The notes under the pieces were generated by a model. It was not told the DNA's origin and did not search any database. It worked only from the letters and a program-made list of their open reading frames with translations. From an uncultured Nioella sp. (GTDB lineage: Bacteria > Pseudomonadota > Alphaproteobacteria > Rhodobacterales > Rhodobacteraceae): a stretch of DNA of 64,000 nt. The position numbers were made by a program, and so were the translations under genes. The stretch spans positions 62,001-126,000 of the forward strand of contig CANLZL010000007.1 of NCBI GenBank assembly GCA_947495575.1, read 5' to 3'. Of this stretch, positions 1 through 9,499 are shown piece after piece (the first letter of the stretch is position 1; each line of letters begins with the position of its first letter).

Positions 1-1553
1 CATTCCACATGCGCCTCGCCTTCGAAAGCGAGGATGTGGGTGCAGATCCGGTCGAGGAAGAAACGGTCGTGTGAGATGACTACGGCGCAGCCTGCGAAAT
101 CGACCAGGGCATCTTCGAGCGCTCGCAGGGTTTCGACATCGAGGTCATTGGTCGGTTCGTCGAGGAGAAGGACATTGCCGCCCTCTTTCAGAAGCTTCGC
201 CATATGTACGCGGTTGCGTTCACCGCCCGACAAAAGACCGACCTTTTTCTGCTGATCCCCGCCCTTGAAGTTGAAGGACGAGCAATAGGCGCGGGAATTG
301 ACTTGCGCGTCGCCAAGCTCGATCACTTCTGCGCCGCCTGAGATCTCCTCCCAAACGGTAGCGTTGGCATCGAGCGCGTCGCGGGATTGGTCGACATAGG
401 ACAGATCGACGGTATCTCCATATTCAACGGTTCCGGCATCGGGCTGTTCCTGACCGGTCAGCATGCGGAAGAGGGTCGATTTACCGGCGCCGTTGGGTCC
501 GATCACGCCGACGATGCCGCCGGGCGGCAGGGCAAAATCGAGGTTCTCCACCAAAAGCTTGTCGCCATAGGCCTTTGTCAAACCGCTGACTTCGATCACT
601 TTGCCGCCAAGGCGCGGGCCATTGGGGATGACGATCTGGGCGCGGCTGAGTTTTTCGCGCTCGGACTGTTCTGCCAGTTCGTTATAGGCGTTGATCCGGG
701 CCTTGGATTTGGCCTGACGGGCCTTTTGACCCTGCCGCATCCATTCCAGCTCACGCTCAAGCGTTTTCTGCTTGGATTTGTCTTCGCGGGCTTCCTGCTC
801 AAGACGTTTGGCTTTTTGTTCCAGCCACGCCGAATAGTTGCCCTCGTACGGAATGCCGCGGCCGCGGTCCAGCTCGAGGATCCAGCCCGTGATGTCATCG
901 AGGAAATAGCGGTCGTGGGTGACGATCAGGATTGTGCCCTTATAGTCGATGAGGTGCTGTTGCAGCCACGCGATGGTTTCTGCGTCAAGGTGGTTGGTTG
1001 GTTCGTCGAGAAGCAGCATATCGGGCGCTTCGAGCAGCAATTTGCAAAGCGCGACGCGGCGGCGTTCACCGCCTGAAAGTGTCGCGACATCGGCATCATC
1101 GGGCGGGCAGCGCAGCGCCTCCATCGAGACGTCGATCTGTGCGTCCAGATCCCAGAGGTTGTTTGAGTCGATCTCGTCCTGGAGCTGGGCCATTTCGTCG
1201 GCAGTTTCATCCGAGTAGTTCATGGCAATCTCGTTGAACCGGTCAAGCTTGGCTTTCTTTTCGGCCACGCCCAGCATGACGTTTTCACGCACGGTCAGGC
1301 TTTCATCGAGCTGCGGTTCCTGTGGCAGGTAGCCAACTTTCGCGCCTTCTGCTGCCCAAGCCTCGCCGGTGAAATCCTTGTCGAGGCCCGCCATGATTTT
1401 CATCAGCGTGGATTTACCCGCGCCGTTGACGCCGACGACGCCGATCTTGACGCCGGGCAGGAAGCTTAGCCGGATATTCTCAAAGCATTTCTTGCCGCCG
1501 GGATAGGTCTTGGAGACGCCATCCATGTGATAGACATATTGGTAAGCAGCCAT
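1..1553 (-). CDS. ettA: Energy-dependent translational throttle protein EttA (ABC-F ATPase), 3' end outside window
   Basis: Soluble ABC-F ATPase with two nucleotide-binding domains and no membrane segments; EttA binds the ribosomal E site and gates the first rounds of elongation according to the ATP/ADP state. The N-terminus ([20 protein letters not shown]) is typical of EttA. Walker A motifs GVNGAGKST and GPNGAGKST and signature LSGGERRRV and LSGGERNRV motifs are both present, with the basic linker between the two domains. About 517 codons are visible against about 550 in the family, so only the last 35 or so residues lie beyond base 1. The start is the ATG at 1551-1553. The family assignment is firm; ribosomal function is from the family, not seen here. 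Confidence 0.95.
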   Translation of the reverse strand, partial: MAAYQYVYHMDGVSKTYPGGKKCFENIRLSFLPGVKIGVVGVNGAGKSTLMKIMAGLDKDFTGEAWAAEGAKVGYLPQEPQLDESLTVRENVMLGVAEKKAKLDRFNEIAMNYSDETADEMAQLQDEIDSNNLWDLDAQIDVSMEALRCPPDDADVATLSGGERRRVALCKLLLEAPDMLLLDEPTNHLDAETIAWLQQHLIDYKGTILIVTHDRYFLDDITGWILELDRGRGIPYEGNYSAWLEQKAKRLEQEAREDKSKQKTLERELEWMRQGQKARQAKSKARINAYNELAEQSEREKLSRAQIVIPNGPRLGGKVIEVSGLTKAYGDKLLVENLDFALPPGGIVGVIGPNGAGKSTLFRMLTGQEQPDAGTVEYGDTVDLSYVDQSRDALDANATVWEEISGGAEVIELGDAQVNSRAYCSSFNFKGGDQQKKVGLLSGGERNRVHMAKLLKEGGNVLLLDEPTNDLDVETLRALEDALVDFAGCAVVISHDRFFLDRICTHILAFEGEAHVE

Positions 1554-1798
1554 GGGAATCCTCGTGATTTCGCGTGTTGCCTGCCCTGATAACGAAGGCG
1601 CCCGGTGGGGGCAATGGGTGGGTGAATTTCGATGAGAAGGATCGGTGCGATCTACTGATCTACTCACGCCAAAATGCTCTCCGTGATGGTTCATGGACCA
1701 GAAACGCGTAAAGCTGCTGGCGGCAGCTTGCCATTGTTGCTCAATTCAATTCTAGTTGCCCGCACATAGGCTGAAGAGTCTCTGGTGAAGGGTTTGAC

Positions 1799-2383
1799 AT
1801 GTTCATTTGGTTGGTTGCTGGAATGCTTGCCGCGAGTGTGGCATTCATGCCGGTCGGGGCACAAATCCGAGATGTATCCGTACCTGGGCATCTGGAGCCG
1901 ACGCGCAATCCAGGCTGCATAACCGTATCGCAAGCCGACCCCGAATTGACACCGCCGGACCTCGGGCTCGGAGTTCTGGAATGTGCAGAACAAGGGCAAT
2001 TCGCCCTTGCATTTGATTTATATATCCTGATGCAGCTTCGCATGATCTATGACACACGGCGGGTCGCAGACCCGACGGCCCATTCGGCCAACAATGTCCT
2101 GTCACGAGACGTAGCCATCGCCATGTCGTCGGCTGGATGGACTCAAATGGATGCGGCGGCAGTAGAGTTTGGTGGCAGTGGCTCGCCCCAACATCAAGCC
2201 TTTTGCAGATTGATGTACGCCGCGGGGCCTCCAACCTATGCGCCTGACTACATGATACTTCACGGCATGCGCGCAGTTGCCCAAGAAATGGGCCAGGAAG
2301 ATGACCGCCCCAGCCTAGTTCCTGACTTCGACCCGGATGTAGCCTGGGCGGAAGTTTTAAGCGGCTACATGGAATGTGGCTAG
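1799..2383 (+). CDS. Hypothetical secreted protein, 194 aa
   Basis: I do not recognise this protein. It begins with a hydrophobic stretch (residues 2-20, ending A-F-M-P-V-G-A-Q) that looks like a signal peptide. The mature part has four cysteines, at NPGC, LEC, AFC and the C-terminal MECG, which could form two disulphides in the periplasm. The ATG at 1799 is preceded by GAAGGG at a suitable distance. It stands alone between ettA and the MarR-GNAT gene, tail-to-tail with the latter and only six bases from it. Base composition looks a little less GC-rich than its neighbours, compatible with an accessory origin. No function is proposed. Confidence 0.6.
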   Translation: MFIWLVAGMLAASVAFMPVGAQIRDVSVPGHLEPTRNPGCITVSQADPELTPPDLGLGVLECAEQGQFALAFDLYILMQLRMIYDTRRVADPTAHSANNVLSRDVAIAMSSAGWTQMDAAAVEFGGSGSPQHQAFCRLMYAAGPPTYAPDYMILHGMRAVAQEMGQEDDRPSLVPDFDPDVAWAEVLSGYMECG

Positions 2384-2389
2384 ACGGGC

Positions 2390-3265
2390 TTATTCAAGCC
2401 GTTTTTCGAAGAAATGGGTCGGGTAGGGGTCGTCGTTGAAACGGGGGATCTGGGTCCAGCCGGCATTTTCATAGAAGGCAATGGCCTCGGCCAAGGCGGA
2501 ATTGGTGTCGAGTCGCAGGGTGGTGATGCCAAGGGATGGCGCGTGGGTTTCGAGCGCGGTCATCAGGCGGGTGCCCAATTTCAGGCCACGCGCCGCCGGT
2601 GAGACCCAGAGGCGTTTGACCTCTGCGATATCCGCGCCGGTGCCTTTGAGGCCGACGCAGCCAATGGGAAGCCCGTCGGACAGGGCGACAAAGAAGGCCC
2701 CGCGCGGCGGCAGCATGTCCTCAGCTTCAGGATCGCAAGAGAGAGTGACGTCGAAGCCTTGCGGGAAACGGCGGGCAAGTTCGTCGTAGTAGTGGCCAAG
2801 GCAATGCAGCGCGTCATCGCTGCGGGGATCAGTTTGGGTGATTGTCACCGCGTCGCGACCAAGGGCGGTGGCGATGAGATCCATGGCGGCCAGGAGCGCA
2901 TCGGCCTTGGGGTGAGAGGTCAGAAGTGACTGGGCACGCGCGTTCGACAGGGATTCATAGGCTTCGAATTCAGTTTTCCCGGACGTGGTGAGCTGCGCTA
3001 TACGGCGGCGGGCGTCATCGGGATGGGCGGTGGTTATGATCAGCCCCTCGCCCTCCAGACTGCGCAGCAACCGGCTGAGTAGGCCACTGTCGAGGCCAAG
3101 ATATTCGCGGATCTGGGTGATATCTGTCATTCTGTGGCCAATGGCATTGAGAACGCGGGCGGCACCAAGCGGGCGACCCCGGCCGAGGAATGAGGTGTCG
3201 AGGGCGCCGACCTCTTTCGTGACAGCGCGGTTGAAGCGGCGGATGCGGCGAATATCGTGGTTCAT
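2390..3265 (-). CDS. MarR-family regulator fused to GNAT N-acetyltransferase, 291 aa
   Basis: Two-domain protein. Residues about 30-130 form a winged helix of MarR type (the DITQIREYLGLDSGLLSRLL recognition region, then a wing with HPDDARRR). Residues about 145-291 form a GNAT fold with the acetyl-CoA loop around SPAARGLKLGTRLM and a final ENAGW motif. Such fusions are common in proteobacteria and usually act as regulators with an acetyltransferase of unknown substrate. I use the ATG at 3263-3265 because the frame continues upstream only through non-conserved sequence. A near-perfect palindrome overlaps this start codon, suggesting autoregulation. The gene is divergent from the nitrile hydratase operon and may control it (inference). 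Confidence 0.85.
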   Translation of the reverse strand: MNHDIRRIRRFNRAVTKEVGALDTSFLGRGRPLGAARVLNAIGHRMTDITQIREYLGLDSGLLSRLLRSLEGEGLIITTAHPDDARRRIAQLTTSGKTEFEAYESLSNARAQSLLTSHPKADALLAAMDLIATALGRDAVTITQTDPRSDDALHCLGHYYDELARRFPQGFDVTLSCDPEAEDMLPPRGAFFVALSDGLPIGCVGLKGTGADIAEVKRLWVSPAARGLKLGTRLMTALETHAPSLGITTLRLDTNSALAEAIAFYENAGWTQIPRFNDDPYPTHFFEKRLE

Positions 3266-3289
3266 TTGCCTGACTTTAGTCAGGTAAAT
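3264..3289. promoter_or_regulatory. Palindromic operator between the MarR-GNAT gene and nthA
   Basis: Two 12-base arms, ATTTGCCTGACT and AGTCAGGTAAAT, are separated by TT and match as an inverted repeat with one mismatch. The length and symmetry fit a MarR-dimer site. It overlaps the start codon of the MarR-GNAT gene by two bases and lies 84 bases before nthA, so one bound dimer could affect both directions. Confidence 0.7.
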
Positions 3290-3373
3290 TGAGAGGGCAA
3301 GAGGAAATTGTCTTAGGGCAATTGACTTGGCCCGCCCGGCTGCCATTCTCAACCGGCTGTTTGGAGGATGATC

Positions 3374-4015
3374 ATGGCCAGCTACGACCCCAAGACAATC
3401 GGTGACATTCACCGGCACCTTCATACACATATGCCGCCCGACCCGGCGCTGCGCATCAAGGCGCTGGAAAGCCTTGCGGTTGAGAAGGGCCTTGTTGCGC
3501 GGGAGACGCTGGATACTTGGGTCGAGATGTACTCCGAGAAGATTGGCCCGAAACGCGGGGCGGAGGTGATTGCGCGCGCCTGGGTCGAGCCGGACTATTA
3601 CGACCGGCTGATGGAGGATGCCGGGCAGGCCATCAAGGATTTCGGCTATCAGGGGCATGCGACCGAGCATCTGAAGGCGGTGCAGAACACGCCCGACACG
3701 CACAACCTTGTCGTCTGTACGCTATGTTCCTGCTACCCGTTTGCGGTGCTGGGCATGTCGCCCTTGTGGTATCGGTCAGCCGCCTATCGCAGCCGGGCGG
3801 TCAAGGACCCGCGCGGGGTGCTGGCCGAATTTGGAGTTACATTGGACGCGGGCGTGAAGGTCAGGGTCTGGGACAGCACGGCCGAGCTGCGGTATCTGGT
3901 GGTGCCGGAGCGGCCGGCAGGGACAGAAGGCTGGAGCCGTGAGGCATTGGCCGCAATCATCACCCGGGATTCGATGATCGGGACAGAGCGTGATCTGAAA
4001 CTGGAGGCGACCTGA
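3374..4015 (+). CDS. nthA: Nitrile hydratase alpha subunit, cobalt type
   Basis: Catalytic subunit of nitrile hydratase, which hydrates nitriles to amides in the cytoplasm. The metal-binding motif C115-T-L-C118-S-C120 is present; threonine at the second position is characteristic of the cobalt enzymes (iron enzymes carry serine). The two later cysteines are those oxidised to sulfinic and sulfenic acid in the family. Length (213 aa) is normal. I chose the ATG at 3374 rather than 3368 because GGAGG at 3363-3367 is then six bases upstream instead of touching the start codon. First gene of a three-gene translationally coupled operon; the stop codon overlaps the beta-subunit start (TGATG). Confidence 0.96.
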   Translation: MASYDPKTIGDIHRHLHTHMPPDPALRIKALESLAVEKGLVARETLDTWVEMYSEKIGPKRGAEVIARAWVEPDYYDRLMEDAGQAIKDFGYQGHATEHLKAVQNTPDTHNLVVCTLCSCYPFAVLGMSPLWYRSAAYRSRAVKDPRGVLAEFGVTLDAGVKVRVWDSTAELRYLVVPERPAGTEGWSREALAAIITRDSMIGTERDLKLEAT

Positions 4016-4662
4016 TGGATGGTCCTCATGACCTTGGCGGCAAGGATGGCTATGGGCCGGTAGACGTCACCGCGCCGCCCTGGCGCGAGGCGTGGGAAAA
4101 GCGGCAATGGGCCCTGTCCAAGAATGTGCCGATGCCGGGCGGAACGATCGACTGGTGGCGGCACGGGATCGAGAATATGGACCCGGTCGCCTATGCAACG
4201 GTGCCCTATTTTGTGAAATGGAACCTGAATGAACTGGCGCATCGCGTCGATCAGGGGTTGTTCACTCTGGAGGAGGTCGTTGCAGGTCATTCAATGGCGC
4301 AAAGGCCACCGGCGCCTGCTCGGACCGAAGCGGAGCTGCACGCACAGCTACAGGCCAACAATACCGATTTTTCACGCGAAATGGATCATCGGCCGCGTTA
4401 TTCAGTTGGCGCAGCTGTGCGGACCAAACGGGCGCCGTCGCCGGGCCATAGCCGGTTGCCTGCCTATGCGCGGGGCGCTGCGGGCCGGGTGATCGCACAT
4501 CATGGCGGGCATCTTTTTGCGGATGCGGGCGCGCGGGGCGAGCATCGCGCAGAGCATCTTTATACGGTGGAGTTTTCGGCGGCAGAGCTTTGGGGCGAAG
4601 GCGCAACCCCCGGCGATACAGTTTGCCTTGATCTGTGGGAGCCATATTTTGAAACTTCCTGA
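4015..4662 (+). CDS. nthB: Nitrile hydratase beta subunit
   Basis: Non-catalytic partner that completes the nitrile hydratase active site. The opening MDGPHDLGGKDGYGPV is the family hallmark, followed by the helical N-terminal domain (EKRQWALSKN, WWRHGIE) and a C-terminal SH3-like barrel (residues about 125-215: HRPRYSVGAAVRTK, PAYARGAAGRVI, LYTVEFSAAELWG). Length 215 aa is within the usual range. It starts inside the nthA stop codon and its 3' end overlaps the accessory gene by 14 bases, so all three subunits are probably made in a fixed ratio from one mRNA. Confidence 0.95.
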   Translation: MDGPHDLGGKDGYGPVDVTAPPWREAWEKRQWALSKNVPMPGGTIDWWRHGIENMDPVAYATVPYFVKWNLNELAHRVDQGLFTLEEVVAGHSMAQRPPAPARTEAELHAQLQANNTDFSREMDHRPRYSVGAAVRTKRAPSPGHSRLPAYARGAAGRVIAHHGGHLFADAGARGEHRAEHLYTVEFSAAELWGEGATPGDTVCLDLWEPYFETS

Positions 4663-4966
4663 GGATGCATTGGCACCGCTGACGGGCGTTTTTGCCGAGC
4701 CATGGCATGCGCAGACTCTTGCGGCAGCGCATGGCTTGATCCGGGCGGGGCATATTACACCGACCGAATGGGCGAAGGCCTTGGGGGCGGCTTTGGCAGA
4801 AGCTGAGGCACGCGGTGCGCCGGATACGGAAGAGACCTATTACCTGTCGGCCCTGTCAGCGCTGGAGGGGCTTGCACCCTTGAATGAGACGGAATTGGCG
4901 GCGCGCAAGGCCGATTGGGAAGCTGCCTATCGCCGGACGCCACATGGGAAACCTGTGCGCCTGTAA
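4649..4966 (+). CDS. Nitrile hydratase accessory (activator) protein, TTG start
   Basis: Small protein (105 aa) of the nitrile hydratase accessory family; in cobalt enzymes such proteins carry the alpha subunit during metal loading. It resembles the N-terminal domain of the beta subunit ([44 protein letters not shown]). No ATG is suitable: the internal ATGs of the frame lie far upstream inside nthB. TTG at 4649, with GGGAG at 4637-4641 seven bases before it, gives [19 protein letters not shown], which matches the expected N-terminus. The gene overlaps nthB by 14 bases. No cobalt transporter or amidase gene follows in this window. Confidence 0.85.
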   Translation: MKLPEDALAPLTGVFAEPWHAQTLAAAHGLIRAGHITPTEWAKALGAALAEAEARGAPDTEETYYLSALSALEGLAPLNETELAARKADWEAAYRRTPHGKPVRL

Positions 4967-5012
4967 GGGCTTGGCCATTGCACCCAAAGGGCGATCAGTG
5001 CAGGAAGGCAGG

Positions 5013-5615
5013 ATGCGCGACGGATTTCCACATATTCGCCCCGGCATGACCGTGGGCCTGTTTGGCGGATCATTTGACCCAGCCCATGCGGGCCATGTCC
5101 ATGTCAGCCGCGAGGCGCTGAAGCGGTTCGGTTTGGACCGTGTCTGGTGGCTGGTCTCGCCCGGGAACCCTTTGAAAGCCGCGGGGCCTGCGCCAATTGA
5201 TCGGCGTCTGGCCTATGCGCGCAATCTGGTGACACATCCCCGGATCGAGGTCACAGATATCGAGGCGCAGCTTGGCACGCGCTATACCGGTGAAACATTG
5301 GAGGCGCTTTTTCAACTCTATCCCGGTGTGAGGTTTGTCTGGCTGATGGGGGCCGATAATCTGGCTGAGTTTCATCGCTGGCAGCGCTGGGACTGGATTA
5401 TGGAGAATGTGCCGATTGGCGTGTTGGCGCGACCGGGGCAAAGGATTTCAGCCCGGACAGCCAAGGCTGCGCAGATCTATCGGGATTTCAAAGTACCGGC
5501 TTCGGGCGCACGAGGATTGGCACGGATGCAGGCACCGGCCTGGTGTTTTCTGAACGTGCCGATGGTTGACATATCCTCGACCGAGATCCGCGCACGGGGC
5601 GACTGGACGCGCTAG
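5013..5615 (+). CDS. nadD: Nicotinate-nucleotide adenylyltransferase
   Basis: Joins nicotinate mononucleotide and ATP to deamido-NAD in NAD synthesis. The nucleotidyltransferase signature [14 protein letters not shown] is at residues 15-28, with the second motif ISSTEIR near the C-terminus. Length 200 aa is normal. The ATG at 5013 follows AGGAAGG by four bases; an alternative ATG at 5046 would remove 11 poorly conserved residues. It follows the nitrile hydratase accessory gene after 46 bases and may share its transcript. Confidence 0.95.
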   Translation: MRDGFPHIRPGMTVGLFGGSFDPAHAGHVHVSREALKRFGLDRVWWLVSPGNPLKAAGPAPIDRRLAYARNLVTHPRIEVTDIEAQLGTRYTGETLEALFQLYPGVRFVWLMGADNLAEFHRWQRWDWIMENVPIGVLARPGQRISARTAKAAQIYRDFKVPASGARGLARMQAPAWCFLNVPMVDISSTEIRARGDWTR

Positions 5616-5753
5616 GCCGCGCGCAGGGCCGACAGGCTGCGATGTACGGATTGTGACATGATTTGGCCCCGTTGACCGACTACCAAAAGTTGAAAGGCTT
5701 GAGTGCCTGCGCGCAGTCGGGTTTAGTGACGCGCATAGAACAGTGAATTGATA

Positions 5754-7250
5754 ATGACCATGGTTTCCAGACGCGTATTTTTATCGGGCGCATTGGCGGG
5801 GATTGCCCAAACTGCCATTGCCGGTGCCCCAGAAACATCGAGTTTCCCCAGGTGGCGCCCGGATGGGTTCCATCTGAGAACGCTGCCGTCTGGCGCGGAT
5901 CTAATTGCGCGCGCAGGGCTTGGTGGGCGTGTTGGATATGTCGTGGCCGATGCGCATAACGGCACGATCCTTGAGGCCGTGAACCCGGTGCGGGGCATGC
6001 CGCCCGCCTCGGTCGCGAAGGCCATGACGGCGGCCTATGGGCTGGACCGGTTGGGGCCGGGGTACAGGTTCCGCACACGGGTTGTGACCGATGGGGTGCT
6101 GACAAATGGCCGGTTGGAGGGCGACCTTTGGCTGATAGGTGGCGGTGACCCGTTGCTGGACACCGATAACCTGAACTTACTGACACGCGATCTGGCCGAT
6201 GCGGGCCTGCGCGAAGTGACCGGGCAGTTCCGGTTGGTGGCCGATGCGCTGCCTTTGGTGCATGAAATTGATCCCGATCAGCCGCCGCAGGTGGGATATA
6301 ACCCTGCCGTCTCTGGCCTGAACCTAAATTTTAACCGTGTGCATTTCGAATGGGAGCGCGCGGGAGAGGGGTATACGCTGCGCATGGATGCGCGATCGGA
6401 AAATGTGCGTCCGCCTGTAAGCGTATCGCGGATGAGCCTGTCGGATCGGGCCTCTCCGGTCTACCTCTATGAGCAGTTGGAAGATCGCGATGAATGGAGC
6501 GTGGCGCGCGGGGCCTTGGGCCAAAACGGGGCACGCTGGTTGCCGGTCAGGCGGCCCGATCTTTATGCCGCCGAAGTCTTCAAAATTTTGGCGCGGTCGC
6601 GCGGCATTGTTCTGAACGGACCCGAGATGGGGGCCGCCCCTCCGGAAAACGCGTTGGTGCTGGCCGAACATGTGTCTGAACCGTTGGAAGACATCCTGCG
6701 CGGCATGATGCGCTGGTCCACCAATCTGACGGCGGAAGTTGTGGGGCTGATGGCAAGTCAGGCCGGCGGCGGAGCGCCAGATGACCTTCTGGGATCTGCC
6801 CAGTTAATGAACGAATGGATGCAGAGCCGGCTTGGCGTGCGCAGACCGCAATTTGTCGATCATTCCGGCCTGGGGGCAGATAGCCGGATCACGCCACGCG
6901 AAATGGTGCGGGCTTTGGTGGGCACTGGTGCCAACGGCGGTCTAAGACGGGTGATGCGGGATATCCCGATGCGGGATGCCGAGGGCAACCTTGTGCCGGA
7001 TCACCCGGTCGAGGTCGTGGCCAAAACCGGGACGCTATATTTTGTCTCAACCCTGGCGGGCTTTGCCCGTGCACCATCGGGCCGCGACTTGGCCTTTGCC
7101 ATTTTCTGTGGCGATCTGGATCGGCGCGCGCTGCATGACCCGGCAGATGAACAGCGCCCGCCCGGTGCCCGCACCTATAACAGTGGGGCCAAGCGGTTGC
7201 AGCAGGCGCTGATCGAAAGATGGGCCGCCGTTTACGACGAAGGTGCCTGA
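5754..7250 (+). CDS. dacB: D-alanyl-D-alanine carboxypeptidase/endopeptidase (PBP4 type), Tat-exported
   Basis: Periplasmic penicillin-binding protein of the S13 family that trims peptidoglycan peptides and crosslinks. The three active-site motifs are present: S86-V-A-K89, S322-T-N324 and K424-T-G. Length is 498 aa. The N-terminus contains SRRVFLSG followed by a hydrophobic stretch and a probable A-x-A cleavage site, which is a twin-arginine export signal rather than an ordinary Sec signal. ATG at 5754 or 5760 are both possible; neither has a strong ribosome-binding site. The 3' end overlaps the opposing TerB-like gene by 19 bases. It lies just downstream of nadD. Confidence 0.93.
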   Translation: MTMVSRRVFLSGALAGIAQTAIAGAPETSSFPRWRPDGFHLRTLPSGADLIARAGLGGRVGYVVADAHNGTILEAVNPVRGMPPASVAKAMTAAYGLDRLGPGYRFRTRVVTDGVLTNGRLEGDLWLIGGGDPLLDTDNLNLLTRDLADAGLREVTGQFRLVADALPLVHEIDPDQPPQVGYNPAVSGLNLNFNRVHFEWERAGEGYTLRMDARSENVRPPVSVSRMSLSDRASPVYLYEQLEDRDEWSVARGALGQNGARWLPVRRPDLYAAEVFKILARSRGIVLNGPEMGAAPPENALVLAEHVSEPLEDILRGMMRWSTNLTAEVVGLMASQAGGGAPDDLLGSAQLMNEWMQSRLGVRRPQFVDHSGLGADSRITPREMVRALVGTGANGGLRRVMRDIPMRDAEGNLVPDHPVEVVAKTGTLYFVSTLAGFARAPSGRDLAFAIFCGDLDRRALHDPADEQRPPGARTYNSGAKRLQQALIERWAAVYDEGA

Positions 7251-7666
7251 AGCGTCATGTGACGCGCCCGCGCGCCGCGTTCTATGGCGGCGGCATGCAG
7301 ACGGTCGATGCCGAACTGATAGCGGATCTCCATCAGCATTTGCAGTTCTTCCTGGCGGAGCAACCCATCAGCGGCGGCCACGTCACAGGCCAGCGCATAG
7401 CCGGTTTCAAAAAGCTCTTCCGGCAATGCGTCGGTGATCAGACCGAATAGGGCATCCAGGCCATCCTCTTCCTCGAAGAGGTCAAAGACGATTTGTGCGG
7501 CAACTTGCATCCGATCCGCGTCATAGCTGCCAAAGATCGGCAGGTGATTCACGATGCGTTCAATCGTGACCAATTCAGAGGTGCGGATGTTCTCATCCGA
7601 GACCGAGACGGCCATCATCAGAGCGACAAGGGCATCCTGCGGAGAGAGGGAGGGCTGTTCGGACAC
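7232..7666 (-). CDS. TerB-like (tellurite resistance TerB family) protein, 144 aa
   Basis: All-helical cytoplasmic protein similar to the TerB fold: an acidic first helix pair (DALVALMMAVSVSDENI, TIERIVNHLP) and a second repeat (LACDVAAADGLLRQEELQML) with conserved acidic residues that bind metal in some family members. Isolated TerB-like genes are frequent in Rhodobacterales and no other ter genes are nearby, so tellurite resistance is not implied. Convergent with dacB, overlapping its end by 19 bases; divergent from lysK. Confidence 0.8.
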   Translation of the reverse strand: MSEQPSLSPQDALVALMMAVSVSDENIRTSELVTIERIVNHLPIFGSYDADRMQVAAQIVFDLFEEEDGLDALFGLITDALPEELFETGYALACDVAAADGLLRQEELQMLMEIRYQFGIDRLHAAAIERGARARHMTLQAPSS

Positions 7667-7789
7667 GGAATTGACCTTTCAAACGGGTTTCACAAGGGAA
7701 TTTATTGACCCCGGCGGGCAGGGGCAATAGGGCCAATGCGCATATGCGGGCAGAGGGCCCGATATGAACCGAAAAAGTGGATGAATAGA

Positions 7790-9436
7790 ATGTCTGATCT
7801 TCGTGACGTTGCAATGAGCTCGAAAGCCTGGCCCTTTGAAGAAGCGCGCCGTCTGCTCAAACGTTATGAAAAGAAGGCCCCTGAAAAGGGCTATGTCCTG
7901 TTCGAGACGGGCTATGGCCCCTCTGGCTTGCCCCATATCGGGACCTTCGGCGAGGTTGCGCGCACGACGATGATCCGGCGTGCCTTTGAGGTGATTTCGG
8001 ACATCCCCACCAAACTGATCTGTTTTTCCGACGATCTGGATGGGATGCGCAAAGTGCCGGGAAATGTACCGAATCCCGAAATGCTGAAAGAGCATTTGCA
8101 GCGGCCACTGACCGATGTGCCGGATCCGTTTGGCACGCATGACAGCTTTGGCGCTCATAACAATGCGATGCTGAACCGGTTCCTTGATACGTTCGGGTTT
8201 GAGTACGAATTCATCAGCTCGACCGAGTTTTATCGCACCGGACGCTTCGATGAGGTCCTGCTGCGCGCGGCGGAGAAATATGACGACGTAATGAAAGTCA
8301 TGCTGAAATCTCTGCGCGAGGAACGCCAAGAGACTTATTCGATCTTCCTGCCGATTCACCCTGAAACCGGCCGGGTGCTCTATGTTCCGATGAAGCATGT
8401 CGACGCTGCCAAGGGTGAGGTGACCTTTGACGATGAAGAGGGCCGGGAATGGACGCTGCCGGTGACGGGCGGCAACGTGAAACTGCAATGGAAGCCCGAT
8501 TTCGGTGCCCGTTGGGCCGCGCTGGATGTCGATTTCGAGATGTATGGCAAGGACCATTCGACCAACACGCCAATTTATGACCGCATTTGTCAGATTCTGG
8601 GGGGCAAGAAGCCGGAACATTTCACCTATGAGCTGTTCCTTGATGCCGATGGTCACAAGATTTCGAAAACCACCGGCAACGGCGTGTCGATTGACGAATG
8701 GCTGACCTATGCGGCCTCTGAATCGCTCAGCTATTTCATGTATCAAAAGCCCAAAACCGCCAAGCGGATGCATTTTGACGTGATCCCGAAAGCCGTGGAT
8801 GAGTATCATCAGCAATTGCGGGCTTACGCCAAGCAGGATGACAAGGCGCGGGTGAACAACCCGGTTTTCCATATCCATGGGCATAACGTTCCGGCCTCGG
8901 ATATGGTGGTGCCGTTCTCGATGCTGCTGAACCTTGCTTCGGCCTCATCCGCTGAAGACACTGAAACCATGTGGGGGTTCATCAATAAATACGCCCCCGA
9001 CGCGACACCCGAAACGCATCCGGCCATGGATGCGGCGGCCGGGTTTGCGGTGCGCTATTTCCATGACTTCGTGAAGCCCACCAAGGTCTATCGCGCGCCA
9101 ACCGATCAGGAGCGCGCCGCGTTGGAGGCTTTGGTCAAAGCACTCTCGTCGCCCGAGGCCGCATTGGAGGCCATTGCCGCCAAGAACGCGTTGGTGGGCA
9201 ATGACGATCCGCTGCCGGAGGCGGATTTCAGCAACGAGGAATTCCTGCAATCGGTGGTCTTTGCCATCGGAAAGATCCATGAGTTTGAGCCGCTGCGCGC
9301 CTGGTTCTCAGCCATTTACGAAGTGTTGCTTGGTGCAAGTCAGGGCCCGCGCTTTGGTGGCTTCATCGCGCTTTACGGGGTGGGTGAGACTGTGAAGCTG
9401 ATCGAGGATGCGCTGGCCGGTAAGCTGGTCGGCTGA
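7790..9436 (+). CDS. lysK: Lysine--tRNA ligase, class I
   Basis: Class I (archaeal-type) lysyl-tRNA synthetase, the form used by most alphaproteobacteria, charging tRNA-Lys in the cytoplasm. The Rossmann signatures are H49-I-G-T and K290-I-S-K-T, and the C-terminal part is the usual helical anticodon-binding region. Length 548 aa is normal. ATG at 7790 gives the typical N-terminus [22 protein letters not shown] at 7781 is three codons longer and cannot be excluded. Transcribed away from the TerB-like gene. Confidence 0.95.
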   Translation: MSDLRDVAMSSKAWPFEEARRLLKRYEKKAPEKGYVLFETGYGPSGLPHIGTFGEVARTTMIRRAFEVISDIPTKLICFSDDLDGMRKVPGNVPNPEMLKEHLQRPLTDVPDPFGTHDSFGAHNNAMLNRFLDTFGFEYEFISSTEFYRTGRFDEVLLRAAEKYDDVMKVMLKSLREERQETYSIFLPIHPETGRVLYVPMKHVDAAKGEVTFDDEEGREWTLPVTGGNVKLQWKPDFGARWAALDVDFEMYGKDHSTNTPIYDRICQILGGKKPEHFTYELFLDADGHKISKTTGNGVSIDEWLTYAASESLSYFMYQKPKTAKRMHFDVIPKAVDEYHQQLRAYAKQDDKARVNNPVFHIHGHNVPASDMVVPFSMLLNLASASSAEDTETMWGFINKYAPDATPETHPAMDAAAGFAVRYFHDFVKPTKVYRAPTDQERAALEALVKALSSPEAALEAIAAKNALVGNDDPLPEADFSNEEFLQSVVFAIGKIHEFEPLRAWFSAIYEVLLGASQGPRFGGFIALYGVGETVKLIEDALAGKLVG

Positions 9437-9499
9437 ATTTGATCCCTCCCGCATCTGCGCTATCCTATCAAGGGAAAACCGCAGCCGTGGGAGGGCATC

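Noticed and set aside
387-1076. 229-codon open frame on the plus strand
   Set aside because: It is antisense to ettA, whose protein is unmistakable; the frame is open only because of GC-rich codon bias.
7679-8884. 401-codon open frame on the minus strand
   Set aside because: Antisense to lysK, with no recognisable domain.
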